From Ypsolopha sequella (lineage: Eukaryota > Arthropoda > Insecta > Lepidoptera > Ypsolophidae), in the NCBI GenBank assembly GCA_934047225.1, contig OW203986.1, forward strand, positions 28,461,221-28,525,220: DNA of 64,000 bases, written 5' to 3'. A program made the position numbers and the translations under genes. Below, piece by piece: positions 1 through 11,110 of the stretch. The number at the start of each line of letters is the position of its first letter. The stretch's first letter is position 1. The notes beneath the pieces were generated by a model, which saw only the letters and a program-made list of their open reading frames with translations, searched no databases and was not told the origin of the DNA.

Positions 1-193
1 AAAGAATATAAAGGAATACTCCGTAAAGAAGCGACACTCACCTCCCCCCGCCAGTTTATAGTCGCCCGCAAATCAGGTGCACGATCGTGTGCATGCAGTA
101 CTCAGTAAGGGTCAGTATCGCTTGTTCGCTGCATCTGTGTGTGTGCACAAGCGTGTATTGACAAGCTAATTACGCGCAGAGAGTTGTAGGTAA
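1..193. other. Unassigned sequence at window start
   Basis: No convincing coding frame, RNA gene or repeat seen. The stretch has somewhat higher GC than its surroundings and a short alternating GT tract near 137-146. It ends at a TTAA that begins the first TTAA-flanked repeat. It could be the edge of a larger feature lying outside the window. Confidence 0.3.
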
Positions 194-645
194 TTAAGAG
201 GTTATGCGAAGTTTATTTTTCTCACAGTCACTCAAAGCGAAAAAACGCGCAGTGCGAGAGGGGCGGATTTAGGGCAAAAGGGAAAAAATTTGATATTATA
301 TTTTTATTTACAAAACTAAACTAGGTAGGAAAATTTCCAAAATCAAATATCTAGATATTGTTGAAACCCATCTCATAAAATATGTTTGAGTTCTGTACAA
401 TGGCTGCTACTCGTTATACGAGGAGAAAAAGTGTGTTAGAAGACCTCATTTCAGCAATTATTTCTATCGAGGAAAGTTTATCCAAACATGTTTTCCAAAA
501 ACAAAACCTTAGATTATGTAAGCAAAATGCATATAACAGAAACTAATTATAATTTTCTGTGTATTTCATGAAATGTTTAAGTTTAATGTTTAAGTTTAAA
601 ATGTTTAGGTTTATCTTTCCAGTAGAACTCAAAAACTTTTCTTAA
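194..645. mobile_element. TTAA-flanked MITE, copy A
   Basis: Begins TTAAGAGGTTATGCGAAG and shares its interior with copies at 43852-44232 and 60490-60914. Shared blocks include the 'cagtgcgagaggg.cggatt' segment and a 'aggagaaaaagtgtgttagaagacctcatttc' type segment around 420-455. The right end is eroded (about 642-645). A terminal TTAA fits piggyBac-type target duplication, as known for that superfamily. No transposase is encoded. The right boundary is approximate. Confidence 0.6.
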
Positions 646-675
646 TGCAACTATTCCGATTTTTTCGAAGCACTA

Positions 676-1331
676 AACTCCGGCCGTTCATTCGAGAGAA
701 TGGTGACGTTTGCAAATGTCAGGGGATAAAACCTTTTTTTACTGTTTTGCATTTCAATATTTTATATTTATCATGATGATTTTAGGTTAGATTGTATATC
801 GTTAAAAGGTCCCATTTGTTAATAAAAAGTATTTTTGTCGTATATATTTTCCACTTCCTAGTACAAAACTTAATGAATCAGCTGACTCAATTTCTACGTA
901 AAAGTTAAAAAAAAAGCGCATAAAATATTATTTTTGGCGAAAATTTGTCTATTAGCGATACTGTCAAGTTATTTCTGTCAAATCAGCAATCATAATGCCT
1001 GCAGTATGAATCCTCGACTTTTTGAATCGACATTTCAGAAAAAGGTTTATAATATCTGCGGTGTAAGGCAGTGTTGTCGTATTATAAAACTGATATACCT
1101 TACCAAATAATAAGATTGTATATATATTCTATTCCAGGGTTTTTATTTATAAAAAAAGTTTAAATAATCATGATTTGGATTTATTTCGTCCCATTTGTTG
1201 TAGCGTTAATATTTTTTTAACGTGCCTTTATTTATTTTTGTCGTGAAGAAGCTCTTGTTGACTTGTAGTATTTTTTCGAGATATCGCCACACTCCATCTG
1301 TCATCATTCTCTCGAATTAACGGCAGCAGTT
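676..1331. mobile_element. TA-flanked TIR element (about 656 bp, non-autonomous)
   Basis: Inverted ends: 'ccgttcattcgagagaatg' near 683-701 is mirrored by 'cattctctcgaattaacgg' near 1305-1323. The ends can be aligned over roughly 30 bp with several mismatches, and each is bordered by TA, which is what Tc1/mariner insertion gives. The interior holds no recognisable ORF. The arms are diverged, so this is an old copy, and the exact ends are inferred. Confidence 0.55.
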
Positions 1332-1470
1332 TAAGTTTATTATGACTGTGTTTTGAATTTTAGTATTCCGTGTTGACATTTTTATATCAGCTTTCAAAAG
1401 AATGACTGAAGTTATAAATCATAACTGATTTCATTCGTTCACATTTCTAATTGACCTTATTTTTTTTCAG

Positions 1471-1695
1471 CAATACACTAACGTTCTAACTGGCCACTGC
1501 AAGCTGGACAGATATCTGTCAATAATGAAGGTACAAGAGGATCCCTCGTGTCCGCACTGCGGCGAGGAGAAAACGACTAAACATTACTTAGGAGAATGCC
1601 TAAGATGGGAGATACTTGGTGATGACCACATCAAGGAGGAAGATTTCAAGAATCTTGAGTACTCAGATATACTTAGATTTATTAAAAGAAGCTGA
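1471..1695 (+). pseudogene. LINE reverse transcriptase C-terminal tail (RNase H end plus zinc-knuckle-like motif)
   Basis: This frame is open for 74 codons to a TGA at 1693-1695 and has no start codon of its own. It reads LTGHCKLDRYLSIMK, then CPHCGEEKTTKHYLGECLRW, i.e. a C-x2-C ... H-x4-C cluster. That arrangement is typical of the end of the ORF2 protein in R1/I/Jockey-group non-LTR retrotransposons of insects, downstream of RNase H. The copy is 5'-truncated. About 100 bp of 3' UTR follows and ends in a (CAT)n tract at 1798-1819, a plausible LINE 3' tail. Not a host gene. Confidence 0.75.
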
Positions 1696-1820
1696 AGATT
1701 TGACGAGGGAACGCCCCTGGGACATTAGGATACCAAAGCTCTAAAGCAATGGGAATTGGATAGAATAGCTCCAAATAGAGAGCCGACCATCCGCCATCAA
1801 CATCATCATCATCATCATGA
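1696..1820 (+). mobile_element. LINE 3' UTR with (CAT)n tail
   Basis: Directly follows the truncated RT tail. It ends in tandem CAT triplets (about 1798-1819), as many non-LTR elements end in short simple repeats rather than poly(A). Confidence 0.55.
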
Positions 1821-1859
1821 AATGTAAAATATGTAAGTATTTCTAGTTTTACCCAAAAT

Positions 1860-2228
1860 TTGATTACAAGCGGCCTTACAATGTAAAAAACACACCTTCA
1901 CACCTTCACACTCTCATGCATTACACACCACACTCACAAACATACACATACTCATCTTCCCTAGTAGCTTTTTTAATACTGATCCCAAGACTTCGGTCGT
2001 AGGGCTAGGGAATCTCAGTCACACCTATACACACCATCCCTCACTTATTCACATACATTAGTACCTAATCATATATTGTATTAATTAAGCTAATCATAAG
2101 TTTGCTGTCCACTATGGAAGAGCGGAGTCTCCTACTACAGGTATTATTTTACTTAAAAGGAGGCTCCAACAACCTGTAAATACCTATGATTGTGTAAAGA
2201 AATAAATAATTTTGTATTTGTATTTGTA
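1860..2228 (+). mobile_element. 3' end of a second LINE, tail (TTTGTA)n
   Basis: The segment 'tatggaagagcgga...' to 'aaataaataattttgtatttgtatttgta' resembles 30030-30150 ('gtggaagagcggtatctgc...'). Both have a stem-like 'ggaggctcc'/'tggagatgcc' block, an AATAAA-type signal and a short repeat tail, as expected for LINE 3' UTRs. The 5' boundary is a guess. No coding sequence is kept. Confidence 0.45.
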
Positions 2229-2459
2229 TCATCAACGGTTAGATACTTGAATAACTAAAAGTTGGTAGACCACCGCGTCCATATGAAAAGTATTAACTTC
2301 TTCTATTTTGAGCCATTCGGAGACGCAGCTATCATCATAACAGGCTCTTTGCAATGCGCGCTGATATTAAAAAAAAAAGCAATAAAAATATGAACGTCAT
2401 TTCAAAGTCATTTCTATCTATACTTATAGACATGTACATCGAGTTTCCTCTTTGTTTAC

Positions 2460-2612
2460 GAGTACTATTTTTCGGCTACTATTATAGTAGCTAGGACCAA
2501 TAACGGGGGTATAAAAGAGTTTCCCAAGCACGTAGGCCGCATACAAATTGTGCCCCACGGGATTTGAACCCGTGACATGGTAAGAGACATGACTACTAGA
2601 CTGCAAAGGCAA
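2460..2612 (-). mobile_element. tRNA-derived SINE fragment
   Basis: On the minus strand, 'gcagtctagtagtcatg' looks like a box A/D-arm region and 'gggttcaaatcccgt' (2563-2577) is a near-canonical box B/T-arm. The region between is too degraded for a functional tRNA, and non-tRNA sequence continues toward 2460. Best read as the head of a tRNA-derived SINE. The downstream boundary is uncertain. Confidence 0.5.
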
Positions 2613-2636
2613 TATAGATAGTTTTTCTTAAAGCTG

Positions 2637-2934
2637 TCATCCATCCATCCATCAGCCCGTATTCGTCCACTGCTGGACATAGGCCTCCCCAATATTACGC
2701 CACACTTGGCGGTCCTCAGTCATCCTCATCCAGCCGCCACCCGCAACGTCCTTCAGATCGTCAGTCCAGCGGGCACGAGGGTGGCCTACGCTGCGCTTTG
2801 CTGTACGTGGTCTCCATTCCAAAGCCTTATGGCCCCAACGGTTATCACGTCGGCGACAAATATGGCCAGTCCACTGCCACTTCAATTTACTGATTCGGCA
2901 GGCTATGTCGGTCATCTATCTCTGACGGATATAC
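2637..2934 (-). mobile_element. 5'-truncated RTE-class LINE fragment, 11-bp TSD
   Basis: The minus frame 2915-2652 reads DIACRISKLKWQWTGHICRR, then RRSVGHP-type residues (written KRSVGHPRARWTDDLKDVAG), and ends AYVQQWTNTG-stop. This is the C-terminus of the RTE-type endonuclease-reverse transcriptase abundant in Lepidoptera. The 3' end carries the short GGATGG-type tail. Perfect direct repeats TCTTAAAGCTG flank it (2626-2636 and 2935-2945), marking target-primed insertion. Four related fragments lie at 20241, 24174, 33680 and 34643. Confidence 0.85.
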
Positions 2935-3193
2935 TCTTAAAGCTGACTTTATGTCTTTTGTATTATGTTCAGTATGACTTATCATTTCTCGTCAGAAAGC
3001 TCTCGTATTTCGTAGTAGCATTTTGATGGAAGGTCGTATAATTTAAGTGCAGTATTGAATCCGTAAACAACTTCCGAATGCCGCGTCAACATCGTTACAC
3101 AATCTAGTCTGTAACTCGAAGTCGCGGGTATTGTCGCAGTGCGCACTCATAACACAAACACGACCTGGATCAGGAAGTTAAATATACTGGGTA

Positions 3194-4219
3194 TTAAGGC
3201 GATACGTAAAAGTTTTAGCGTCCCTGTTACTCCATATGCGAAAAAACCCTCACTGCGAGTCTTTGATTAATTAAGTGAAGATTCGTAACGCCCTTACTCG
3301 ACTGATTCAAGAAATGGAACAGGTATTTTGTACTATGTATATGCAATTACCATCAGCGAAAGAGATAGGTTGACGATACAAGACTTTTGAGCGAGCAAGA
3401 CAGGATATTGCTTGGTCGGCTCGGTTCGTTACAAAGCCGAGAGTAAGCGAGCTGAGCCGAGCGGTGAAGTCTAGTGTGATTACAGAGCCACAAACTTATC
3501 TGTTCCGGCGGCGAAGACTGTCACTCATTGAATATAGAAGCCATTTTAAGTGTAAACAAAACAAACAAAGTAATTTAAGGAAATTTTCTGGTTTTGGTGT
3601 ACTTACGAGTGGAAGGTAATGCCATGAAATTTGTTTTTTGTCCTTGAGTGATTTGTACACCCGATAAATGCACACGAAGGCATATCTGCAGGTTTTTTCT
3701 GGATTTTATAGCACAAGTAAAGGTGTTTTCAATTACGTGCACACAAACGCCGCGCCGCCTGGAATACTACTAAACAAAGATAGGCCCGCTGGACCTGTAT
3801 TTGTGGATCCAACCGCGTTGTGGTTATACCACATCTTCACTAAATTAATCAAAGCTGCGAGTGGGGCGGATTCGTGGAAAAGTAGCAACAAGTCGGTTTT
3901 TATTACTATAAAATGTACTAGGCTATTTTGTCAAAAACATTTTCAAGGAGACTTTACTAATACATAACATCCACATTTTGAATGCAATTCCACAATTAAA
4001 TTAGTTAGGATATCAGGAATTACAGGAAAAAATAAAACAATTAAGAGGCCTTTTTGGAATTAAATTCTATCGAGAAAATTTCATCTAATCGCGTTTTCCT
4101 TCAGTTAGAATCTTAACAAAATACTCAATAAACATTCACCCAAAAATGAAATACGTAGATGACGTTATACTGGAGAAAATGGATTCGAAAAAACCCCCTC
4201 TTTTTTGGTATCGCCTTAA
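3194..4219. mobile_element. TTAA-flanked MITE, copy B, split by a nested element
   Basis: Starts TTAAGGCGATACG (3194) and ends CGCCTTAA (to 4219), so both TTAA and the inverted GGCGATA end are visible. The sequence 'aaaagttttagcgtccctg' matches copy D at 60508 onward. The body is broken at 3261-3854 by another transposon. Removing it rejoins 'cactgcgag' to 'tggggcggattcgtgg', matching copy D. No transposase seen. Confidence 0.75.
3261..3854. mobile_element. Nested DNA transposon, 22-bp TIR, 8-bp TSD (hAT- or P-like, non-autonomous)
   Basis: Terminal inverted repeats start CTTTGATTAATT at 3261 and end AATTAATCAAAG at 3854; they match at 21 of 22 positions. Direct repeats CTGCGAGT flank them at 3253-3260 and 3855-3862. 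Eight-bp duplications occur in hAT and P elements; the TSD does not fit the hAT consensus fully. The 594-bp body encodes no recognisable transposase. The uninterrupted copy at 60490 acts as an empty-site control. Confidence 0.85.
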
Positions 4220-6280
4220 GGTGAAGTTACGGAAGCTGGAAACTGGCAATGGTACTCGTCCATACGAACAACTTTTACTATGGAACCAACCATTAAATCA
4301 CGAAAAAAAAATCGGCTGTTCTATACTCGTAGATAGATACCTACTCGATCAAAATGTATGAAGCAACATATTTTGTTTTACGTTTTCTCGAATATAGTTC
4401 TTGAAATGTTGTTTGTATGGACGAGTACTAACGCCAGTTTTCGGCTTCCGCAACATCATCTTAACATTCTGTATATTGATAATATTTGTTAAAAAGCATT
4501 TCTAGCAATGTCTATATTAATACACAGCATGCTACTAGGTAGAATTTACTTGGTAATATCAGGATAAAATTACTATAAATATAACAATAAATAAGAGCAT
4601 GCTTTCGTGTTATAGACAGCATGTCTATTCCCGGCTTAGACTCAGCAAATTACCGGTCAATATGACTTTAAACAAATTAGGCAAAAAATTTACATTTGTT
4701 CCGGTAACTACTTGTGAGTTCACCTGTCACCATCAGAAAATTGGTCGTCGACTCTTGAGCAACAAATAAGGATTTTTTTCAAGATTTTATAAAAATTATC
4801 TAAGGCTAAGGAAATTCATTTTTTTAAGGAAATAAATTAACGGCTTGGTTACATAATTGGAAGCCCTCCCTTCAATTTTGTGTATTTACTACTTTTTTTA
4901 GTTTTATTATTTCTTTCAAATCTATCAAATCAAATGTTTATTGCCGATTCTATGGACCATAATATGATTATACAGAGTTTTCATTTTTCGTACTGATGTG
5001 AAAAACAGATTTTTTCACCTCACTACAGCGAGGAAAATGCTAGGTGCAAGACACTGACATGAGTAAGTACGCTGGACATGTTGTGCCATACAAAATGACA
5101 GGTCTTTTTTGTGCCGATTCAAAGTGCGCCCACCAAGCGTATCGGGAACTAAAATTGACACTTGTTATATAGATAACGTCATTGTCTCATCTTTATTATT
5201 AGTTCCAAGTACGCTCACGTCACTCATTGCAGCGACCAGCGAAAATTTTGCAATGATCAAATTGCATCATTATCAGGTCGTCAATAGCCAGTCCAATGTA
5301 CTCGTATGTATTATTTAAGATCAGTGGTGAAAGAAAAACGAACAAATATTTTTATTTTTTCGTGCAATCGTCGTGCTGGCCAGTGCAATCGTTCTAAAAA
5401 TGAAGCTGGCGCAGTGCACTGACGTGGATGATAGTATTATTGCATTTTTCCTCTATGCATTTCAGTGGGCTGGCTGCTTGGACGAATAAACCAAATTTTT
5501 TTTTGAATAAAAAGGTTAGAATTTTAAAAATATTTTCCAGACTAGCGGATAAAATGCACTTTTGCACGCAGATTTCGAATGATACATAGAGCCTTTCCAC
5601 GCTTGTGAGATGAAAATAGTACTTACCTTTATGTATGTATTCATTGACCTACGGGTACGTCAATGTATATATTAATAAAAATGGAGTCCGGGGTATTTAT
5701 TCTGTGCTCCGGTCCTGCTCAATCGTTTTCAGTTCGTATTTGTCTGTCTCGCTCAAATCGTCAGTTGCCTACGTACGTGGGAAATATAAGATTTTTCAAG
5801 ATTACAAAAATAAGCTAAATAATTAGAATTTAAACTACTTTTATAGAATTCATTTTAGACTGAAAATGTCTTAAATGTAGTGAATCATTCCAAGAGCACA
5901 TTTCAAAATAATATAGGTATTGTAATAAAATAAATTATTATTTTATTTCAGGTAAATTTATTTATTGTTTTTGTTTCTCCTTTTTTTGTTTAGTTAAAAT
6001 AATTTAGATTTTTAATGTTATATAAGTTTTATGATTACCATCTATTTTATCTATTTGATCCAATGAAATTTACAGAATTCCAAGTAGACGAAAGCACGAC
6101 CAAATGTTTTTAAGTAACGTCTCAAAGAACTCCTTATTAGGTTGGCATAACCTTCTTAAGTTCATTGAGGAGCTTTTTACGAAGGTTTTGTGACAGTTTT
6201 ATTTTGTTTGTTTGCTGTTGAACATAATATCCAGCAAGTTATCCTGTTTGTTACGCTGTAGATTTTTTGTATAATATGTT
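4220..6280. other. Unassigned AT-rich DNA
   Basis: No recognised gene. Short frames lack family motifs. A 'caaatcaaatgtttattgcc' stretch near 4926 resembles a minus-strand LINE tail. A block around 5100-5300 is somewhat GC-richer but not interpretable. Confidence 0.3.
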
Positions 6281-6690
6281 TTAAGAGGATGTCCTACCCT
6301 AGCAACTTTTTTTATTACCCGTCCAACACAATAAGTCCAATGGAATATTCCTTATTTGCTTGTGACAGAGGCGATTAATGTTGGCTCACTGGCCTCTTTT
6401 TCTTGGACGCGTAAACACGCAGCTAAACAACAAATCGGTGTGTTTTAGCTAATACTAAAATATTTTGTAGGGAAAAAGAATCCCTTCATATTTCTATTAC
6501 CCTAACATGTTGATCCTTGGAACGAACGTTTAAAAAGCAAAAAAAAAGAGGGTGGAAAACATTTTTTTTTTTACAGAAGTATAAATTTCAATACATTGTT
6601 TTATAAGTAAAATCCCTAGATAAAAGATCAATAAATCAAATATATTTTTTTCAATCTGGCGTTGTTCATGCTCTAGGCTCATGTACATAC
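6281..6690. mobile_element. Interspersed repeat 'ccctagcaacttttt', copy 1
   Basis: Shares 'cctaccctagcaactttttttattacccgtcca'-type sequence and several later blocks with 31126-31590 and 38770-39270. These include 'cacaataagtcc', 'gaggcgatta.tgttggct' and 'tgctctaggctca'. Copies begin just after TTAAG, hinting at TTAA targeting, but the inverted ends are not clear. Non-coding. Class uncertain. Confidence 0.5.
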
Positions 6691-7287
6691 TGTCTCAAGG
6701 AAAATACTTCGAATATTTTTGTTTTGTCTTGTTACTGTTTAATGTCCAATTACGAAAAAGTATATATTTTTGTTTAGGAGAAAAATACGATACGAATTGA
6801 TATATTGAATTGAGTAAAAGTAACGAATAAAAAATGTTTTGGTGAATAATAAAATAATAATACTTAGCATGTAGAAGAATTCCCATTTCGTTTCCACGTC
6901 TTTTATGTAAATGTGACGAGAGGTGTATTTTCTTACAAACGGACAAAACAATTTTTCCCTTACATTTGTGTCACCTATGAAACTTCCACTGGCCCACTTT
7001 TGGCTCATATTACCAATGTAATACAAGTAAAAAGCGTTTCAGCGCAATTTTCCTCGATGGTGCCAACATACAAATTGTCTTTAGACATTGACGAACAGAG
7101 CCTGAAACTGAGTATTGAAAAGCAATTTAACAAAAGTAATTGGAATTTTGGCTTTTTTATTTTATTTGCTAAGTCTCTGCCGTTTGCTTACGACGCGTTT
7201 TCAAGAGCTTATCATTCTTTGAACAAAAACACCTTAAAATAAATGTTTAATACTTGTGATTGTCGGCAGTTGGTGAAACTAGGATAA

Positions 7288-7547
7288 CAACATGATGAAT
7301 AAATACACTTGCACTCGTTTCACAATTTATAAGCTTATTTAACCCGACCGGTTTCGGTTTTACACCATCATCAAGGGTTTAATTAGACTGCTTGGATGTT
7401 ATAACCAAGCAATATCCAAGGAATAACATCCAAGCAGTCTAACTAAACCATTAGTGATGGTGATAGTGATGGTAAAACCGAAACCGGTCGGGTTAAATAT
7501 GCTTATAAACTGTTAAACGAGTGCAAGTGTATTCATTCATCATGTTG
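7288..7547. repeat. 260-bp palindrome (hairpin repeat), 'ccgaccggtttcgg' family
   Basis: Left arm from 'caacatgatgaataaatac' through 'ttaacccgaccggtttcgg' to 'actgcttggatgttat' is mirrored almost base for base on the right, ending 'catcatgttg'. The loop is about 20 nt. The arms contain small indels, so this is an inherited fold-back repeat rather than a read artefact. A diverged relative seems present at 62555-62760 ('gcgaaaccggttgg', 'gaatgtcggctcttggtgaaac'). Confidence 0.75.
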
Positions 7548-8648
7548 ACCTTAAAATATGTTTCACTATCTTACATGCTAAGTAAAAGCTTGTCCTTGTT
7601 TCACCTTTTTATAATTTTAGGTTCAACCAACCGGTAACGCCTTGTTAGGGCATTTTAAAGGTTGCATGTTGAATAAAGTAATATTGTAAAGATCAAGAAA
7701 AACGTTAAAAAGGAGGAAAAATACGCGCTTCTCTCACATATTTTTCAAAATATTTTAAGTCATTTATAACATAAATAGTCTTAATTAGAATCTGCCAAAA
7801 ACTAGCAAGTAAGGTTCCCAAATCGATTGACTCAGGCTTCGTGTTTATCAAGTACAAAATATTATTGATTGAATCTTGCAAAAAGGGTCTCGAAGCTTTC
7901 TACGGATATTTACCGAGTTTTCAGTATGAATTTGAGTTTAACAATTAAAAGTCATTATATAATGGCGGGTACTAATTAACCCTCTTTATTCTCATTGCCA
8001 CCAAAACAATAATACAAGCAATACAATGAATTAATTTTTGTCCATACGTCGATATATCATCATCGAGATCGCTATGATATTCCACACACGTCGACGAGTG
8101 ATATTGACCATTAAAATCTGAACCATTGGAGAATCTTCCTCACTGGTAATAGATATGATTATAGGTTGATCAGTGTAAGTTCGTGTGGTAGTTCTGAATA
8201 GTGGTACAGAAAGAGGGGCCAACTGGAATGCAATGAACGAGCCACCAATGAAATGAAAATGTAAATTTCAGCAGAACAAAATTAATAAAATGACAGAAAT
8301 ATCAAATGAATTACGTAATTAAAAAAACAAGCCTTTTTGTGATTTTAAAGTAGTTCTACAAAAATGATTTACTAAATTGTTTTTCAATGCAAGTGCTCGT
8401 AAAGGCCCACTTTTTATGCATCAAAACCGAACAGAAAGTCGATTATTTTGCCGTAGGGCTTTAATATATATATATTTTTAATTTATTTACAAGAAGTTAG
8501 CTAACCTGCAACCTTTCCTGTGTACCATAAATTTTATACTTTTTTTCTACTGTTTAACGGCTCTGGATACAGTCCTTTTGAGCCAATCATAATTTAAAGT
8601 TCACAAGATTATGTTTGTTTTATTTCCTCACACTATGCATTGAAAAAC
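7548..8648. other. Unassigned AT-rich DNA
   Basis: Nothing recognisable on either strand; only short frames without motifs. Confidence 0.3.
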
Positions 8649-8769
8649 GTAGTATGATACACGGGCGTAAGAGCAATAAATTACTCGGTTACGTTTAAAA
8701 CACTCGCTACGCTCGTGTTTTAAATCGTCCTCGTAATTTATTCCTTTTCGCCCTTGTAGCATAAACTAC
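8649..8769. repeat. Hairpin repeat 'gtagtatgatacacgggcg', complete copy
   Basis: The arm 'gtagtatgatacacgggcgtaag...' to 'aaaacactcgctac' is mirrored by 'gctcgtgttttaaatcg...' to '...ttgtagcataaactac', giving about 58-bp arms with almost no loop. A second copy at 62102-62196 lacks part of the centre. Likely a foldback MITE. Confidence 0.65.
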
Positions 8770-9817
8770 TAATTTACACTTGTAGCTAGCTGAATGTCAA
8801 AACCTTATAAATGAGTCGCACATTTCCAAAGTGCATCTTGTCCATTTGAGCTCAAAAGGAGTTATTGATAAAAAAAAAACAAAAAAAAAACTATTCCTGC
8901 ATTAACGAAAGCCGCTAGGAGTTAGGGGTGTAAGGATCTATTTTTAATCATAATATGCATTACATCAATCATAATTAGTCAAAATTTACATTAAAACATT
9001 GGACAAGAGGGGTTCCGAAAATACATCATGGACAACAAGAGATCTGGAAATAATAATAAATTTCATTTATTTCGGATAACAAAGATACATATTTGTTTAC
9101 ATGCCATTTGTTTCAAATTATTATAATAAATTTCAAAATACCAAAATAACTAATGTCAAACACAATTCATAATAATGGGAAAATAAAAAAAATTAAAAAA
9201 TTTTGTGCCGGAGAAAAGGGCAGTCTATTCTGTCTCCAATCATTGAGAGTATGGCCGCTAAACTGCTGCGCAGCAGTTTGCAGTTTGGCTTCAATTTTTG
9301 TTAAAAAAAAACTTGTATATTTTCTGGTGAATAAATAATTCATTCAATTCATTCATTCATTTAGAATCAGAATAACATTGGAACTGGCCCGAACTCTGCG
9401 CACAAAGAATGGTCAACATGCTTTACGGAAATAAAAATGCAGATATTAATTACAACAAACAGTTTATTTTGTTAAAGAAAAATTTTAAATTCTTAAATCA
9501 ATATCGTCCATTGGTTCGTCTTCACTTCATCAATATTTTCTATTTCATTCGAACCATCAATAACTTTTTTGTAGTATGATAATTCCTCAATTTGATATCC
9601 AAAATGGACGTCACGTGTTTTGGTAGTACATACATGGACAAGAGGACTTTTGGAAGTAGTCTTTTTTTTTATTATTTTGTACTGGGCAAGACAGGATTAG
9701 GAACAAACGTATGCAGAAAATGGCGGCTTACATCCATAAATTTTCGTCATTTTTACTTTTTTTTTTTGTTTATGTGGACAAGATGCACTTTCGTACTGCA
9801 CGACTCAAATATCAACG
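8770..9817. other. AT-rich DNA with a LINE-like (ATTC)n tail
   Basis: No gene seen. At 9334-9362 'gaataaataattcattcaattcattcattc' looks like a poly(A) signal and simple-repeat tail of a plus-strand LINE remnant. A 20-bp perfect palindrome, AAACTGCTGCGCAGCAGTTT, lies at 9260-9279. Confidence 0.35.
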
Positions 9818-9962
9818 GTGTTACTACAAAACGGTGTTTAACTTTAGACAGTGTTTAAATCTGTTGCTGTCACTTTTGTTTCATATTGTAAAAAAGTGAC
9901 AGCAAGAGATTTAAACACTGTTTAAAGTTAAACATCGTTTAAACGCCCTTTTGTAGTAACAC
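9818..9962. repeat. Hairpin repeat, about 60-bp arms
   Basis: The left arm 'gtgttactacaaaacggtg...' to 'gctgtcactttt' is mirrored by 'aaaagtgacagcaagag...' to 'cttttgtagtaacac', with a loop near 9884-9893. A few mismatches show it is not a recent duplication. No ORF of interest. Confidence 0.7.
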
Positions 9963-10688
9963 AGCAAATGTTTTATTCATAAAAGTGTGTTGCCCCGACG
10001 ATGTCTAATATGAAATCAGTATGTGATTTGCTCGTAAATAACATAAAATAAATATTTGTTCAATGAAAGTACAAGACAAGACAATACTCTTTATTATACG
10101 TCATATAAAAGAAAACTTATAGGAGAAAATCTTGTTATAAGGTACAAGGGTGGATCCAGAATTTGATTTTAGGGGTGATTCTGACAAGGTTTATCACAAT
10201 GTTAAAAAATGTGAGTTGCTTTTGGCAAACCTACCTATACTTATATATCTATACTGTCTAAAAGTGCACCCAAATCGAATCGAAAAGTCGAGTCAAATAT
10301 ATGGAATTTCTTGGCGTTTTGGGGGGGTCCATAGCCCCCATGGTCCCTCCTGTATCCGCCAATGATAAGGCAGGTAACAATTGTTCTTTCAGACAACCTT
10401 TGGTTGGGAATAAAGTCAAGGAGAAAATCGTGAAGAAGTTGAGCAACATTATATACATGATATTTCTCTAACCAACATCAATCGAAGTTGATAGGAGTTG
10501 ATTCCCCTGGTTTACTTTACAATCTTCGTATCGGAATAGGGACCAAAATTAGGTCAGCGTAACTTTTTCCGATAGTACCGTAAGACCAAGAAATAAAAGC
10601 TAAAATCTATTTTCCAGAGCTTCAACTGACAGATACAGAAAAGGTGTGTTTACACCCACATTAATTTACAGGTAAAGATGTGGTTGAC
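9963..10688. other. Unassigned DNA with a possible degraded TIR repeat
   Basis: Between about 10149 and 10365 'gggtggatccagaattt' faces 'cctcctgtatccgcc', a weak inverted pair around a GC-rich core ('gggggggtccatagccccc'). It may be a small DNA-transposon relic, but I cannot define a TSD. Confidence 0.3.
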
Positions 10689-10855
10689 AATGGTATCGAT
10701 TCGGCATAACAAATCTTAACTTATTTGATAGGAATAACCTTATTTTAAGCGTCCTGTCTTTTTCTTTCTTTATCGAAAAGACAAGGACAGAACGCATACA
10801 TTTAGTTTAGTCCTGTCAAATAAGTTCAGATGTGCTTCACCGAATCGGTACCATT
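10689..10855. repeat. Hairpin repeat 'aatggtatcgattcgg'
   Basis: The left arm 'aatggtatcgattcggc...aacttatttgatag...gcgtcctgtctttttc' mirrors the right arm 'aaaagacaaggacagaacgc...ctgtcaaataagtt...cgaatcggtaccatt'. A single-arm relative occurs at 23872-23956 ('gtgtcgattcggcgctacacaacttatttgacag'). Confidence 0.65.
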
Positions 10856-10944
10856 ATAGGATACAGTACGAACTCACTGATCGTAAACTCTTTACTAAAA
10901 GTTATTTTAAATCTATTGCTTTTTAATCATAATACCTTCCTTAT

Positions 10945-11110
10945 TTTTAGGGTTCAGTGCCTCAAAATCAAAAAACGGAACCCTTATAGGATCATTTTGT
11001 TGTCCGTCTCTCAAGACCCTTTTGCTCGAGCCCCATATGAAATATCAAGTTGAAACTGATACATCCTACAAAAATCTATGGCCCCATGGTGCTGTAAGAA
11101 ATTATCTTCT
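10945..11110. repeat. 'agggttc-cctca...cggaacccttatagg' repeat fragment
   Basis: The string 'ttagggttcagtgcctcaaa ... cggaacccttataggatcattttgttgtccgtc' is a degraded member of a repeat common in lepidopteran genomes, whose usual form reads 'agggttccgtacctcaaa'. Copies of a related family occur at 26396, 36028 and 62869. Confidence 0.5.

Noticed and set aside
3668..3967. 99-codon plus frame
   Set aside because: It crosses the right end of the nested transposon into the TTAA MITE, so it is a chance frame.
10258..10458. Possible minus-strand gene near 10.3 kb
   Set aside because: Overlaps a weak TIR pair with a GC-rich core; no family resemblance.
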